This document shows positions 1 to 5,481 of a DNA stretch of 7,096 bases, in pieces. The notes below the pieces were generated by a model. That model searched no databases. It had not been told where the DNA came from and saw only the letters and a list, made by a program, of their open reading frames with translations. The translations under genes were made by a program, and so were the position numbers. The stretch is from Candidatus Hodarchaeota archaeon. Its GTDB lineage: Archaea; Asgardarchaeota; Heimdallarchaeia; Hodarchaeales; YT1-057. Every line of letters begins with the position of its first letter. Position 1 is the first letter of the stretch. The stretch lies in contig JAEOTI010000582.1 in the NCBI GenBank assembly GCA_016839955.1, positions 1-7,096 on the forward strand. Direction: 5' to 3'.

Positions 1-456
1 AGTAAAGATTGGTATCGGCTTGAAGAGTTCGGATTTCTCCTTGTATCACATCTTTCTGATGATATGAAAGTTCTAGTCTTTTCAAATCTGAATCCGTACG
101 GTAATGAAATTGATTCAATCATTTGTTTAAACAATGAAAAATGGGGAGGAGACGCTCTGATTGAAGCAAAGAACAGAAAAAAGGCGAATCCTAGAGATGT
201 AGATCAAATAAGCACTCGTATGGATGATATGAATATACACCTAGGCTTTTTAATAACAAAATCTAGATTAACTGGTAAGAATGGACAGCTAAAATCTATT
301 AAATTTAAAAATGCGAAAGGAAAAAGACTCATAGTCCCATTACAGGGTCCACATCTCAAAGAATTTTTTTCGTCTGATGAATCCACTCAAGATTTTCTAA
401 GAAGAATGATAAATATTTCAAAATATGATATTTTTAAATTAATAATTCCCCCCTAG
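1..456 (+). CDS. PD-(D/E)XK restriction endonuclease-like protein, C-terminal part (5' end outside window)
   Basis: The frame is open from the first base to a TAG at 454-456, giving 151 residues of a gene that starts upstream. The ATG at 64 is internal, because coding-like sequence (SKDWYRLEEFGFLLVSH) precedes it in frame. The visible part looks like a PD-(D/E)XK nuclease core. Asp38 sits in GNEIDSII, a strand and loop lead to Glu55-Ala-Lys57 in LIEAKNRKK, and Gln69 follows in a helix (DVDQISTRM), as in Mrr/RecB-like nucleases. After that come a strand (HLGFLITKSRLTG) and an amphipathic tail ending in IIPP. The family predicts Mg-dependent cleavage of DNA; substrate and partners cannot be read here because the N-terminal part is missing. 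It converges on the zinc-ribbon membrane gene and lies about 2 kb from the R-M cluster. I am fairly sure of the fold, not of the exact family; a repair or Holliday-junction-type nuclease is an alternative to restriction. Confidence 0.7.
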   Translation, partial: SKDWYRLEEFGFLLVSHLSDDMKVLVFSNLNPYGNEIDSIICLNNEKWGGDALIEAKNRKKANPRDVDQISTRMDDMNIHLGFLITKSRLTGKNGQLKSIKFKNAKGKRLIVPLQGPHLKEFFSSDESTQDFLRRMINISKYDIFKLIIPP

Positions 457-531
457 GTGTTGAGATAACATATCTTCAGCTTTTCAGAAAGACTAAATGA
501 GGCTAAAACCAAATCGATTTTAGAAATATGG

Positions 532-996
532 TCAATACCTCGTCTTGAAGAAATTAAGAACAGTTGTATTCAAGTATAAGAAAATAAAAACAAAAAGCGT
601 AACAGCTATAAGACTGAAGATTATGTGAACATAAATTCCTGCAATAAATAATCCAACGAGAATGACGTACTCAAAGAACTCCCACTTCCAGTTAAGCGGA
701 GGGGGTTCCTCAAGGAATATCGATTCGGACTCTTGTTCTGCAGGTGTTAAGGGATCTGTGTACCTACAACTTGCAGGATCAGTAGCAGAATAATCATAAC
801 ACCCCCAGAACTCTTCACCTGTCTTATCCATTCTAATGACCAAAAGACTGTCGCAGTCTGGACATGATTTCACCCATAGGTATTTCCTCACAAACGTTGA
901 GTTACGGAGCAAAAGGGCGCTTAATATAATAATGAGGAGGACACCAAAAAAATAGATGGAGAGAACGATCTGTATCTGAGCAATTAGTAGTTCCAA
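532..996 (-). CDS. Membrane protein with topoisomerase-type zinc ribbon
   Basis: The product is 154 residues. An N-terminal transmembrane segment (about 5-30) leads into a basic stretch and then a four-cysteine zinc ribbon: Cys45 and Cys48 in CPDC, Cys66 in FWGCYDY, Cys77 in SCRYTDP. The pattern (CPxC, a strand, G.xFWGC.xY, ...CxYT) matches the C-terminal zinc fingers of type IA topoisomerases, which also occur in unrelated small proteins. A proline- and acid-rich linker precedes two hydrophobic segments (about 108-125 and 127-145). The ribbon is therefore a membrane-tethered soluble module of unknown role; nucleic-acid or protein binding is possible. The only usable start is TTG at 996; the frame is open back to the TGA that ends the YdjM-like gene, with no ATG or GTG between. 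No SD site is visible. It is probably co-transcribed with the upstream gene. Confidence is good for the coding region and ribbon, low for function and moderate for the start. Confidence 0.75.
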   Translation of the reverse strand: MELLIAQIQIVLSIYFFGVLLIIILSALLLRNSTFVRKYLWVKSCPDCDSLLVIRMDKTGEEFWGCYDYSATDPASCRYTDPLTPAEQESESIFLEEPPPLNWKWEFFEYVILVGLFIAGIYVHIIFSLIAVTLFVFIFLYLNTTVLNFFKTRY

Positions 997-1032
997 TAAG
1001 AGGATAATAACTACAATAAGAAAATAGAAGCG

Positions 1033-1398
1033 TCAGATCTTTATTGAATTTCTTGAGTCTGCTCGGGCATATCCTTTCATTGAATAATTTTTTAAATTAA
1101 ACCAGTGAACTCCTCGGATCGTCGTGGAGTCTATCCACCAATGACCCATTAAACCAGCGAAAATTGCTGCTGAACCTACGACTAAAAATATACTGTAATA
1201 CGTGTGATCTATCGGTATTCTCTCGATATGTGCAATGATTTCCGTTAGACGAAAATGAAAAATCAAATTGAATATCCAGTCACTGATGAGGTAGATCCCC
1301 GCTAAAAGAAGATGAACACTGACCGATAGGATTATTGTTAAGACAAAAATTGCTGGTATTGAATGGGTAATTCCACGATGTTCGGAACTTCCAGTCAC
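1033..1398 (-). CDS. YdjM-like membrane-bound metal-dependent hydrolase, N-terminally short
   Basis: The product is 121 residues. Two motifs recall the YdjM/DUF457 family of integral membrane, predicted metal-dependent hydrolases. His7-Arg-Gly-Ile-Thr-His12-Ser (HRGITHS) is followed by a long hydrophobic stretch (about 14-48), then by a second one (about 68-84) ending in GLMGHWWIDSTTIRG with His86 and Asp90. Family members usually start 40 or more residues earlier, with a first His and a PDxD motif; both are absent. The frame upstream of the GTG at 1398 stays open to 1500 but holds no ATG, GTG or TTG, and its translation does not resemble the missing segment. The gene is therefore either a naturally short form or a 5'-truncated one, and may lack a metal ligand. 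It reads divergently from the transglutaminase gene 28 bp away. Its TGA (1033-1035) is followed in the same frame by the zinc-ribbon gene. Family assignment is fairly sure; activity is doubtful. Confidence 0.65.
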   Translation of the reverse strand: MTGSSEHRGITHSIPAIFVLTIILSVSVHLLLAGIYLISDWIFNLIFHFRLTEIIAHIERIPIDHTYYSIFLVVGSAAIFAGLMGHWWIDSTTIRGVHWFNLKNYSMKGYARADSRNSIKI

Positions 1399-1426
1399 TT
1401 TTTGAAGAGGATAAACGACGGATTCT

Positions 1427-2512
1427 TTGATTAGATGGATGATTAATTTGAGTATTAAGAAAGTAGGAGTATGGATTATTTTGACATTGACAATCCTCTC
1501 CTACTCCCTAATATGGTTGTCTTATGAAGATAAGTATCTAGGTTGGTTATCCTCCCCTCCACAAAAATTAAGCGTAAAAAGTGGATACCCTCTTAATCTT
1601 TGGCTAGTCAATCATTATAAAAATCAAAATAAAACAGCAATAATTTATCCAATCGGAAGATCTTCTTTAATTGATTCGAATGTAAAATATTCGCTAAACA
1701 ATGAAGAAATAAATCTCTCTATCCTTACTGGCCCATGTGGGGGTTATTGGGTGAATTTATCCCTTGAAATGATTTCTTCAGATTCAATTTTTTCTATTCA
1801 TCGAACTCTTTCGCCTGGTTGTACAACGTTTTACCATGAAGAAAATATAAATCGGTCTGCCTGGATTAAATCCTCTCTATATATCGATTCTGATGAAATA
1901 ATTATTCGACAAGTAGCCACTAATCTAACAGGATCAAAAACCTCTGTAAGTGAAAAAGCACAAGCGATAAATTCCTTTGTTCACGAATACATTGAGTATA
2001 GTAATGATCCTGAACTAGACGAAAATGCCTCCCAGACATATCTCTCTCGAAAAGGTAGATGTAGACATTTCGCTAGATTATTTGTCGCTCTTTGTCGGAG
2101 TGTTGATATCCCCGCTCGTACAATATCTGGGCGTCTTCTTACTGACACATCTCCATATGCAGATTACCATCTCTGGACAGAATTTTATGATGAAAATAAC
2201 CACTGGGTACCTGCCGATCCGACCCATGGCTACTTCAATTTTTCCAATACACGTTTTCTCGACCTATCTTTTGCCAAGGATCAACATCCATTTAATTCAT
2301 CTGAAGCTTTTTTCTCTAACGCTTCAACCTTGATTGGTGGGTATGGTCAGATTAAAATTACTGCAGTCTCCTTTTCAGCGCAGAATTTGTTTGAGTTGGG
2401 GTTTCTTTTATCTGCATTTTCCTTAATAAGTGCTGGATTGTCATATATTCCAATAGAAATCCCTTCCATACTGAATAAACTCATTGAGAAGAGAAGTAAG
2501 GGGGAAGAGTGA
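1427..2512 (+). CDS. Membrane-anchored transglutaminase-like (papain-fold) protein
   Basis: The product is 361 residues from TTG 1427; ATG 1439 in the same frame would remove four residues and is equally plausible. Residues about 13-33 form a transmembrane anchor. Residues 45-165 are a predicted beta-rich ectodomain with no motif I recognise. The transglutaminase core spans about 175-290. Cys212 lies in GRCRHFARLFVALCRS, followed by DIPARTISG, His248 in DYHLWTEF and Asp264 in WVPADPTHGYF, which completes the Cys-His-Asp triad in the usual order and spacing. A second hydrophobic segment (about 321-342) precedes a short basic tail (EKRSKGEE). The topology suggests a core held between two membrane segments, probably facing the cell exterior. 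Archaeal and bacterial members of this superfamily are thought to be proteases or transamidases; the substrate is unknown. The start region lacks a close SD site, which fits a leaderless or short-leader transcript. No functional link to the R-M genes is evident. Confidence 0.85.
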   Translation: MIRWMINLSIKKVGVWIILTLTILSYSLIWLSYEDKYLGWLSSPPQKLSVKSGYPLNLWLVNHYKNQNKTAIIYPIGRSSLIDSNVKYSLNNEEINLSILTGPCGGYWVNLSLEMISSDSIFSIHRTLSPGCTTFYHEENINRSAWIKSSLYIDSDEIIIRQVATNLTGSKTSVSEKAQAINSFVHEYIEYSNDPELDENASQTYLSRKGRCRHFARLFVALCRSVDIPARTISGRLLTDTSPYADYHLWTEFYDENNHWVPADPTHGYFNFSNTRFLDLSFAKDQHPFNSSEAFFSNASTLIGGYGQIKITAVSFSAQNLFELGFLLSAFSLISAGLSYIPIEIPSILNKLIEKRSKGEE

Positions 2513-2528
2513 ATATTTAAAGGATTAT

Positions 2529-2639
2529 CTAAAAGTCAAACTTCCATGTTGCCTTGATACCGCTCATTCTTCGGATTGGGTGCATTAAGCGATCTTGTAA
2601 GGATCCCTCATGCTGGATAAACGTGTTCCAAGAATCTTG
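2529..2639 (-). pseudogene. Possible gene remnant (short open frame in a GC-richer gap)
   Basis: The 135-bp gap between the convergent transglutaminase and methyltransferase genes is visibly richer in G+C (near 47% over 2540-2628, counted by eye) than its surroundings. On the minus strand one frame is open from just after a TAA to a TAG at 2531-2529, about 36 codons. It ends in protein-like sequence (MHPIRRMSGIKATWKFDF). There is no start codon at its head; the only ATGs are internal. It begins 8 bp beyond the methyltransferase stop, in a different frame. It could be the 3' end of a lost gene, the original C-terminus of the methyltransferase cut off by a frameshift, or a non-coding element that merely happens to be open. 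I do not recognise a family. Confidence 0.25.
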
Positions 2640-2647
2640 TTATTTGT

Positions 2648-4078
2648 TTATATTTGTTCAAGAGTAAATACCCTTTCTTTGCATGAAACTGTTGGTAAAT
2701 TTGTCGCTAAAACTTCAGAATTATAAAGAAATAGTTGAATCAGGCGGGAAATGGATTCGGATATACTTTTTTCACGTTTAATTTTGCTAAAATCCCAAAT
2801 CGAAAGGAACCACTTTTCTTTCTGAAATCTAGATTTATCAACAACAGAATTCGACTTTTTCTCTTGGCTAACTGATTTATAGTTAAATTTTCCTTTTTGG
2901 AATATTAAAACTTCATAATATCTACGATTAAATAGTATCTTTTCATTGTTGTTGGTTGAGACTGTCCAAGAATAACTGGAAGAAGGTTGATGCCAGATAG
3001 TAATCTTATCTCGAAATCTAATTCCTTTTTTAAGCATGAAATCAAAAATTTTATAATAAGAATTGTATTTATCAAGCTCTGGATTATATATGATGAGAAT
3101 AATCCTTCCAGGGTAAAGTTGTTCTGTGTAAGTTGTGGTTTCTTCATAATAATGCATATCTTCAGGTGTTGAAACGTTAAGGATAATTAAATGAAATTTT
3201 TGAATACTTGTTCCAAAATCTGGTTCTATAGCATTTTTGAGATGGAATACTGGTTTCGACGTATATGATGGTTGTTTTTGATTTTTAATTTTGATAACCT
3301 TTAGCTCATCTCTGAGAAGATAATGATCCAAAGATGTCGAGATAAAACCAGTTTTCTTCCGAATAATAGGAATCAAAGTTTTATGGATCTCAATTCCTAT
3401 CGAATTTCGTTTTAAATCTTTAGCAGTCTTCATCGTCGTACCTGAACCAAGAAAAGGATCACAAACAACTTGATGTTCTTTTGTGAAAAGTTTTATTAGT
3501 TTTTCAGGGAGAGTTGATGGAAAAGCAGCTATTTTTTCTTCCAAACGTCCCTTAATAGGGAGAACATTAGTCATTTCCCAAACATCAGAATCTTGAATGG
3601 TTTTCGGATTAATAGAGCTAATCTCTCCTGGTTTCTGAAAAATTAGGATATTTTCAATCAAATTATCTGGATAGTAGTACATGGGATAAGGATTTTGAAG
3701 AAATACACCACTCCGTTGGCTAATTCGGACATAACCATCAGGTTTTTTCCATACAATTCGTCCGTTGATGATAAAACCAATTTTGGTAAGAATCTTTGAG
3801 GTATCTGAAATAATGGGGTATTTAATCCCCTGGACTAGCATATCATCAATATTAAGTGCAAGAATAGCTCCTCCTTTAAGTTTATCAAAGAATTTCCTGC
3901 CAAATAAAAAGATCATTTCAAGAAAAGATTCATAATTGCTAAATAGATCAACATAATCAAAAGGAGCGTTAAAGTATGGTGGTGATGTGACAATTAAATC
4001 TATATCAGGGAGATTAAAAATTTCATTTATTTTGGTGCAATCTCCTATCAATAAGTAATGCAGAGTTGAATCTTTCAT
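2648..4078 (-). CDS. TSPPY-type (probable N4-cytosine) DNA methyltransferase fused to a degenerate methyltransferase-like domain
   Basis: The product is 476 residues, starting at ATG 4078. Residues 1-245 are a complete SAM-dependent DNA methyltransferase in the order motif IV then motif I. LLIGDCTKI (9-17) leads to the catalytic TSPPY (31-35). A central region follows with GFIINGRIVWKKPDG and ILIFQKPG. The SAM-binding loop DPFLGSGTT is at 207-215, followed by GIEI. SPPY usually marks N4-cytosine enzymes, although some modify adenine. Residues about 275-460 repeat the same order without the catalytic parts: KFHLIILNVSTPED where IDLIVTSPPY stands, then GRIILIIYN, KGIRFRDKITIWHQP, YYEVLIFQKG, an IWDF segment and ISRLIQLF, and no GSGTT. 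This looks like an internal duplication with one dead copy, perhaps serving in dimer-like packing or target recognition. It lies 35 bp downstream of the AbrB-like gene on the same strand. Methyltransferase assignment is firm; target sequence and modified base are unknown. Confidence 0.9.
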   Translation of the reverse strand: MKDSTLHYLLIGDCTKINEIFNLPDIDLIVTSPPYFNAPFDYVDLFSNYESFLEMIFLFGRKFFDKLKGGAILALNIDDMLVQGIKYPIISDTSKILTKIGFIINGRIVWKKPDGYVRISQRSGVFLQNPYPMYYYPDNLIENILIFQKPGEISSINPKTIQDSDVWEMTNVLPIKGRLEEKIAAFPSTLPEKLIKLFTKEHQVVCDPFLGSGTTMKTAKDLKRNSIGIEIHKTLIPIIRKKTGFISTSLDHYLLRDELKVIKIKNQKQPSYTSKPVFHLKNAIEPDFGTSIQKFHLIILNVSTPEDMHYYEETTTYTEQLYPGRIILIIYNPELDKYNSYYKIFDFMLKKGIRFRDKITIWHQPSSSYSWTVSTNNNEKILFNRRYYEVLIFQKGKFNYKSVSQEKKSNSVVDKSRFQKEKWFLSIWDFSKIKREKSISESISRLIQLFLYNSEVLATNLPTVSCKERVFTLEQI

Positions 4079-4113
4079 TATTAATCAACAAGAGATTGAT
4101 TTGAATGAAGAGA

Positions 4114-4302
4114 CTACCTAGTGAATTCTTTCTTCAGTTCAGGATGTTTTTTAATTTCAATTGTCCCATCTGATCTTAAAATCCAAAGTATCAAATCATT
4201 TCGTTGAATACTTAGAGCTTTAGCAATTTTAGAAGGAATAGTACATTTGAGAGTACCATTATTCGCAATTACTTTGATTGGAATACTATAGAGAATATCC
4301 AA
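4114..4302 (-). CDS. AbrB/MazE-family DNA-binding protein
   Basis: The product is 62 residues. Residues about 6-52 fit the swapped-hairpin AbrB/SpoVT fold: PIKVIANNGTLKCTIPSKI, then AKALSIQRNDLILWILRSDGTIEIKKH. The G-T-L-x-x-x-I-P-x-x-I signature followed by L-x-I-x-x-x-D is typical of small archaeal AbrB proteins. These act as dimeric DNA-binding regulators or as antitoxins; no toxin gene sits beside it. The start is TTG at 4302, chosen because a GGTGA sequence lies five bases upstream and no other start codon exists in the short open frame before it. It lies between the restriction endonuclease gene (84 bp upstream) and the methyltransferase gene (35 bp downstream) on the same strand. A role as transcriptional regulator of the R-M genes is plausible, in the manner of a controller protein, but that is inference. 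Two small palindromes lie just upstream and could be its binding sites. Confidence 0.8.
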   Translation of the reverse strand: MDILYSIPIKVIANNGTLKCTIPSKIAKALSIQRNDLILWILRSDGTIEIKKHPELKKEFTR

Positions 4303-4349
4303 AATGTCACCGAAACAGCGTAATATACTGACCTTTTATTAGCTTTTAT

Positions 4350-4387
4350 GGTACTTTTACTACCGAAAAGGGATTTTACTGTACAGT
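4350..4387. promoter_or_regulatory. Two adjacent palindromes upstream of the AbrB-like gene (possible operators)
   Basis: ACTGTACAGT at 4378-4387 is a perfect 10-bp palindrome abutting and overlapping the endonuclease stop codon. GGTACTTTTACTACC at 4350-4364 is symmetrical except at one pair and the centre. Between these and the TTG start at 4302 lies A+T-rich sequence (minus strand TAATAAAAG) that could serve as a TATA element. AbrB-type proteins commonly regulate their own promoter, so these are candidate operator sites. The sites are short and could be chance in AT-rich sequence. Confidence 0.3.
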
Positions 4388-5277
4388 TATTCTAATCGAA
4401 CATCTAGAAAGAGCGGTTTAGATAACTTACTTATTTCAGTTAGAGCGTTTTGTGCCACTATATTTCCTGATCTTACATAAGGTTCATCTAAAACAATTTT
4501 CCATTTTAGAATGTCGTTTTTTGCGCAATATTTCACATAAACAACAAGAGGACGATCCCCATCCCATTTTGGAGATTTTGATGCGGAAAATCGTAGGTTT
4601 AATGCTTTTAAAGCGAAATAAATTTCGTTATTTTTCTTTACATACTGTTTGATCGAAATCAAATTGGTGATAACATCATTTGAATTGTTTATGTCTTCTT
4701 TATTTACCTCCAGTACAAAGTTCGCAATTCCAGATGCTAGGACAACTTGATTACTTACAACTGCATCTTTTTTCCTGGATTCTAAATTCTTTCCTGAGTA
4801 TATTTCTTCTATTATTTCAGTAGATGTATGGATTTTTCCCGATCTTTGACCACTTTTACTGTTTAAGATGTCAAAGCGCCAACCCAACAGCACCTTTTTC
4901 TTAGAACGATCAATTGGATTTGATTTTTCAAGGATATCCTTGATTTCTTGAATTGAATTAACGATAATCTGATGCCACTGCTTACCAAATATTTGTATCG
5001 CTCTTTTCTTGGGGATTTTATTTCCCAAAAAAATATTTTTCTTGGATTTCTTCATTTTAATAGAAATTTTAAGTTCTAATGAAGATGAATCATCAATGGA
5101 ATTTGCTTTAACATAAACGTCTGTTTTTGGTTCTCCACCTCCTCCTGCAACAACGGGTTTTCCTGAAAGAATGACTTTAAATTCATTTCCCTGAAAAATA
5201 AACTTCTCTCCAGTTGAAAATTGATCAAGTATATGATCTTCAAGATCTAGGTAATCTTTTTTCTCACTCTGGGACAT
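4387..5277 (-). CDS. Probable type II restriction endonuclease (PD-(D/E)XK)
   Basis: The product is 296 residues, starting at ATG 5277 with a strong SD sequence (GGAGGGA, seven bases upstream). No cleavage domain was recognised by name. However, GKPVVAGGGGEPKTDVYV (39-56) followed by LELKISIK (67-74) gives Asp53 and Glu68-Leu-Lys70, the D...ExK arrangement of PD-(D/E)XK nucleases, with Glu49 as a possible extra ligand. KKRAIQIFGKQWHQIIV (90-106) and LLGWRFDILNSKSGQ (130-144) are the next well-formed blocks. The C-terminal third (about 205-296) is a mixed region with SASKSPKWDGDRP, possibly for recognition. Length is typical of type II enzymes. Context supports the call: it is divergent from a D12 methyltransferase and upstream of a second methyltransferase on its own strand, as in R-M systems with two methylases. 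Its leader can fold so as to mask the SD site. The recognition sequence cannot be deduced. It could also be a defence nuclease outside classical R-M. Confidence 0.7.
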   Translation of the reverse strand: MSQSEKKDYLDLEDHILDQFSTGEKFIFQGNEFKVILSGKPVVAGGGGEPKTDVYVKANSIDDSSSLELKISIKMKKSKKNIFLGNKIPKKRAIQIFGKQWHQIIVNSIQEIKDILEKSNPIDRSKKKVLLGWRFDILNSKSGQRSGKIHTSTEIIEEIYSGKNLESRKKDAVVSNQVVLASGIANFVLEVNKEDINNSNDVITNLISIKQYVKKNNEIYFALKALNLRFSASKSPKWDGDRPLVVYVKYCAKNDILKWKIVLDEPYVRSGNIVAQNALTEISKLSKPLFLDVRLE

Positions 5278-5284
5278 TAGAATA

Positions 5285-5302
5285 TCCCTCCATTGGGAGG
5301 GA
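5285..5302 (-). promoter_or_regulatory. Hairpin containing the SD sequence of the restriction endonuclease gene
   Basis: On the minus strand TCCCTCC (5302-5296) and GGAGGGA (5291-5285) form a perfect 7-bp, GC-rich stem with a CAAT loop. The 3' arm is the SD sequence and ends seven bases before the ATG. When folded, the ribosome site would be paired. This is the most GC-rich short stretch in an otherwise AT-rich leader. Masking of translation is inferred from the fold. Confidence 0.55.
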
Positions 5303-5356
5303 AGGTTTTAAAAGAGAAATAATTAAGAAGGAGTGTACAATAAAGAATAGAAAAAG

Positions 5357-5395
5357 ACCTTAAAGGTTATAAATTGTATAAATAATTCACCTTTA
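5357..5395. promoter_or_regulatory. Divergent promoter core bracketed by an inverted repeat
   Basis: TAAAGGT at 5361-5367 and ACCTTTA at 5389-5395 are perfect 7-bp inverted repeats separated by 21 bp. The spacer is almost wholly A+T and contains TTATAAAT and GTATAAATAA, good matches to archaeal TATA boxes; on the minus strand TTTATAA reads the other way. A second half-site makes a local palindrome, ACCTT-A-AAGGT (5357-5367). The element lies about 90 bp from each of the two divergent starts (endonuclease and D12 methyltransferase), so a protein bound at the repeats could act on both. The rest of the 204-bp gap, apart from the SD hairpin, shows no clear feature. Confidence 0.45.
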
Positions 5396-5481
5396 GATTG
5401 AATACGGAATAACAAATCGAATACAAAACGAACATTTGGTGTGATTATCCCTTAAAAATTGGTGAAAATCAAGGGTTAGCA

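Noticed and set aside
204..386. Minus-strand open frame of 60 codons inside the edge nuclease gene
   Set aside because: It lies wholly antisense to a frame with clear nuclease motifs, and its translation resembles no family.
2025..2333. Plus-strand 102-codon frame inside the transglutaminase gene
   Set aside because: It is an alternate frame across the catalytic core, whose Cys, His and Asp motifs are in the main frame.
2513..2647. Possible tRNA in the GC-richer gap
   Set aside because: No GGTTCGA-type T-loop and no cloverleaf arms could be assembled on either strand.
2905..3172. Open frames on both strands within the methyltransferase C-terminal half
   Set aside because: They are shadows of the main frame; the main frame shows the internal repeat of the methyltransferase fold.
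4452..4652. Plus-strand 66-codon frame antisense to the endonuclease
   Set aside because: No motif and no start signal; the opposite strand is a well-formed protein.
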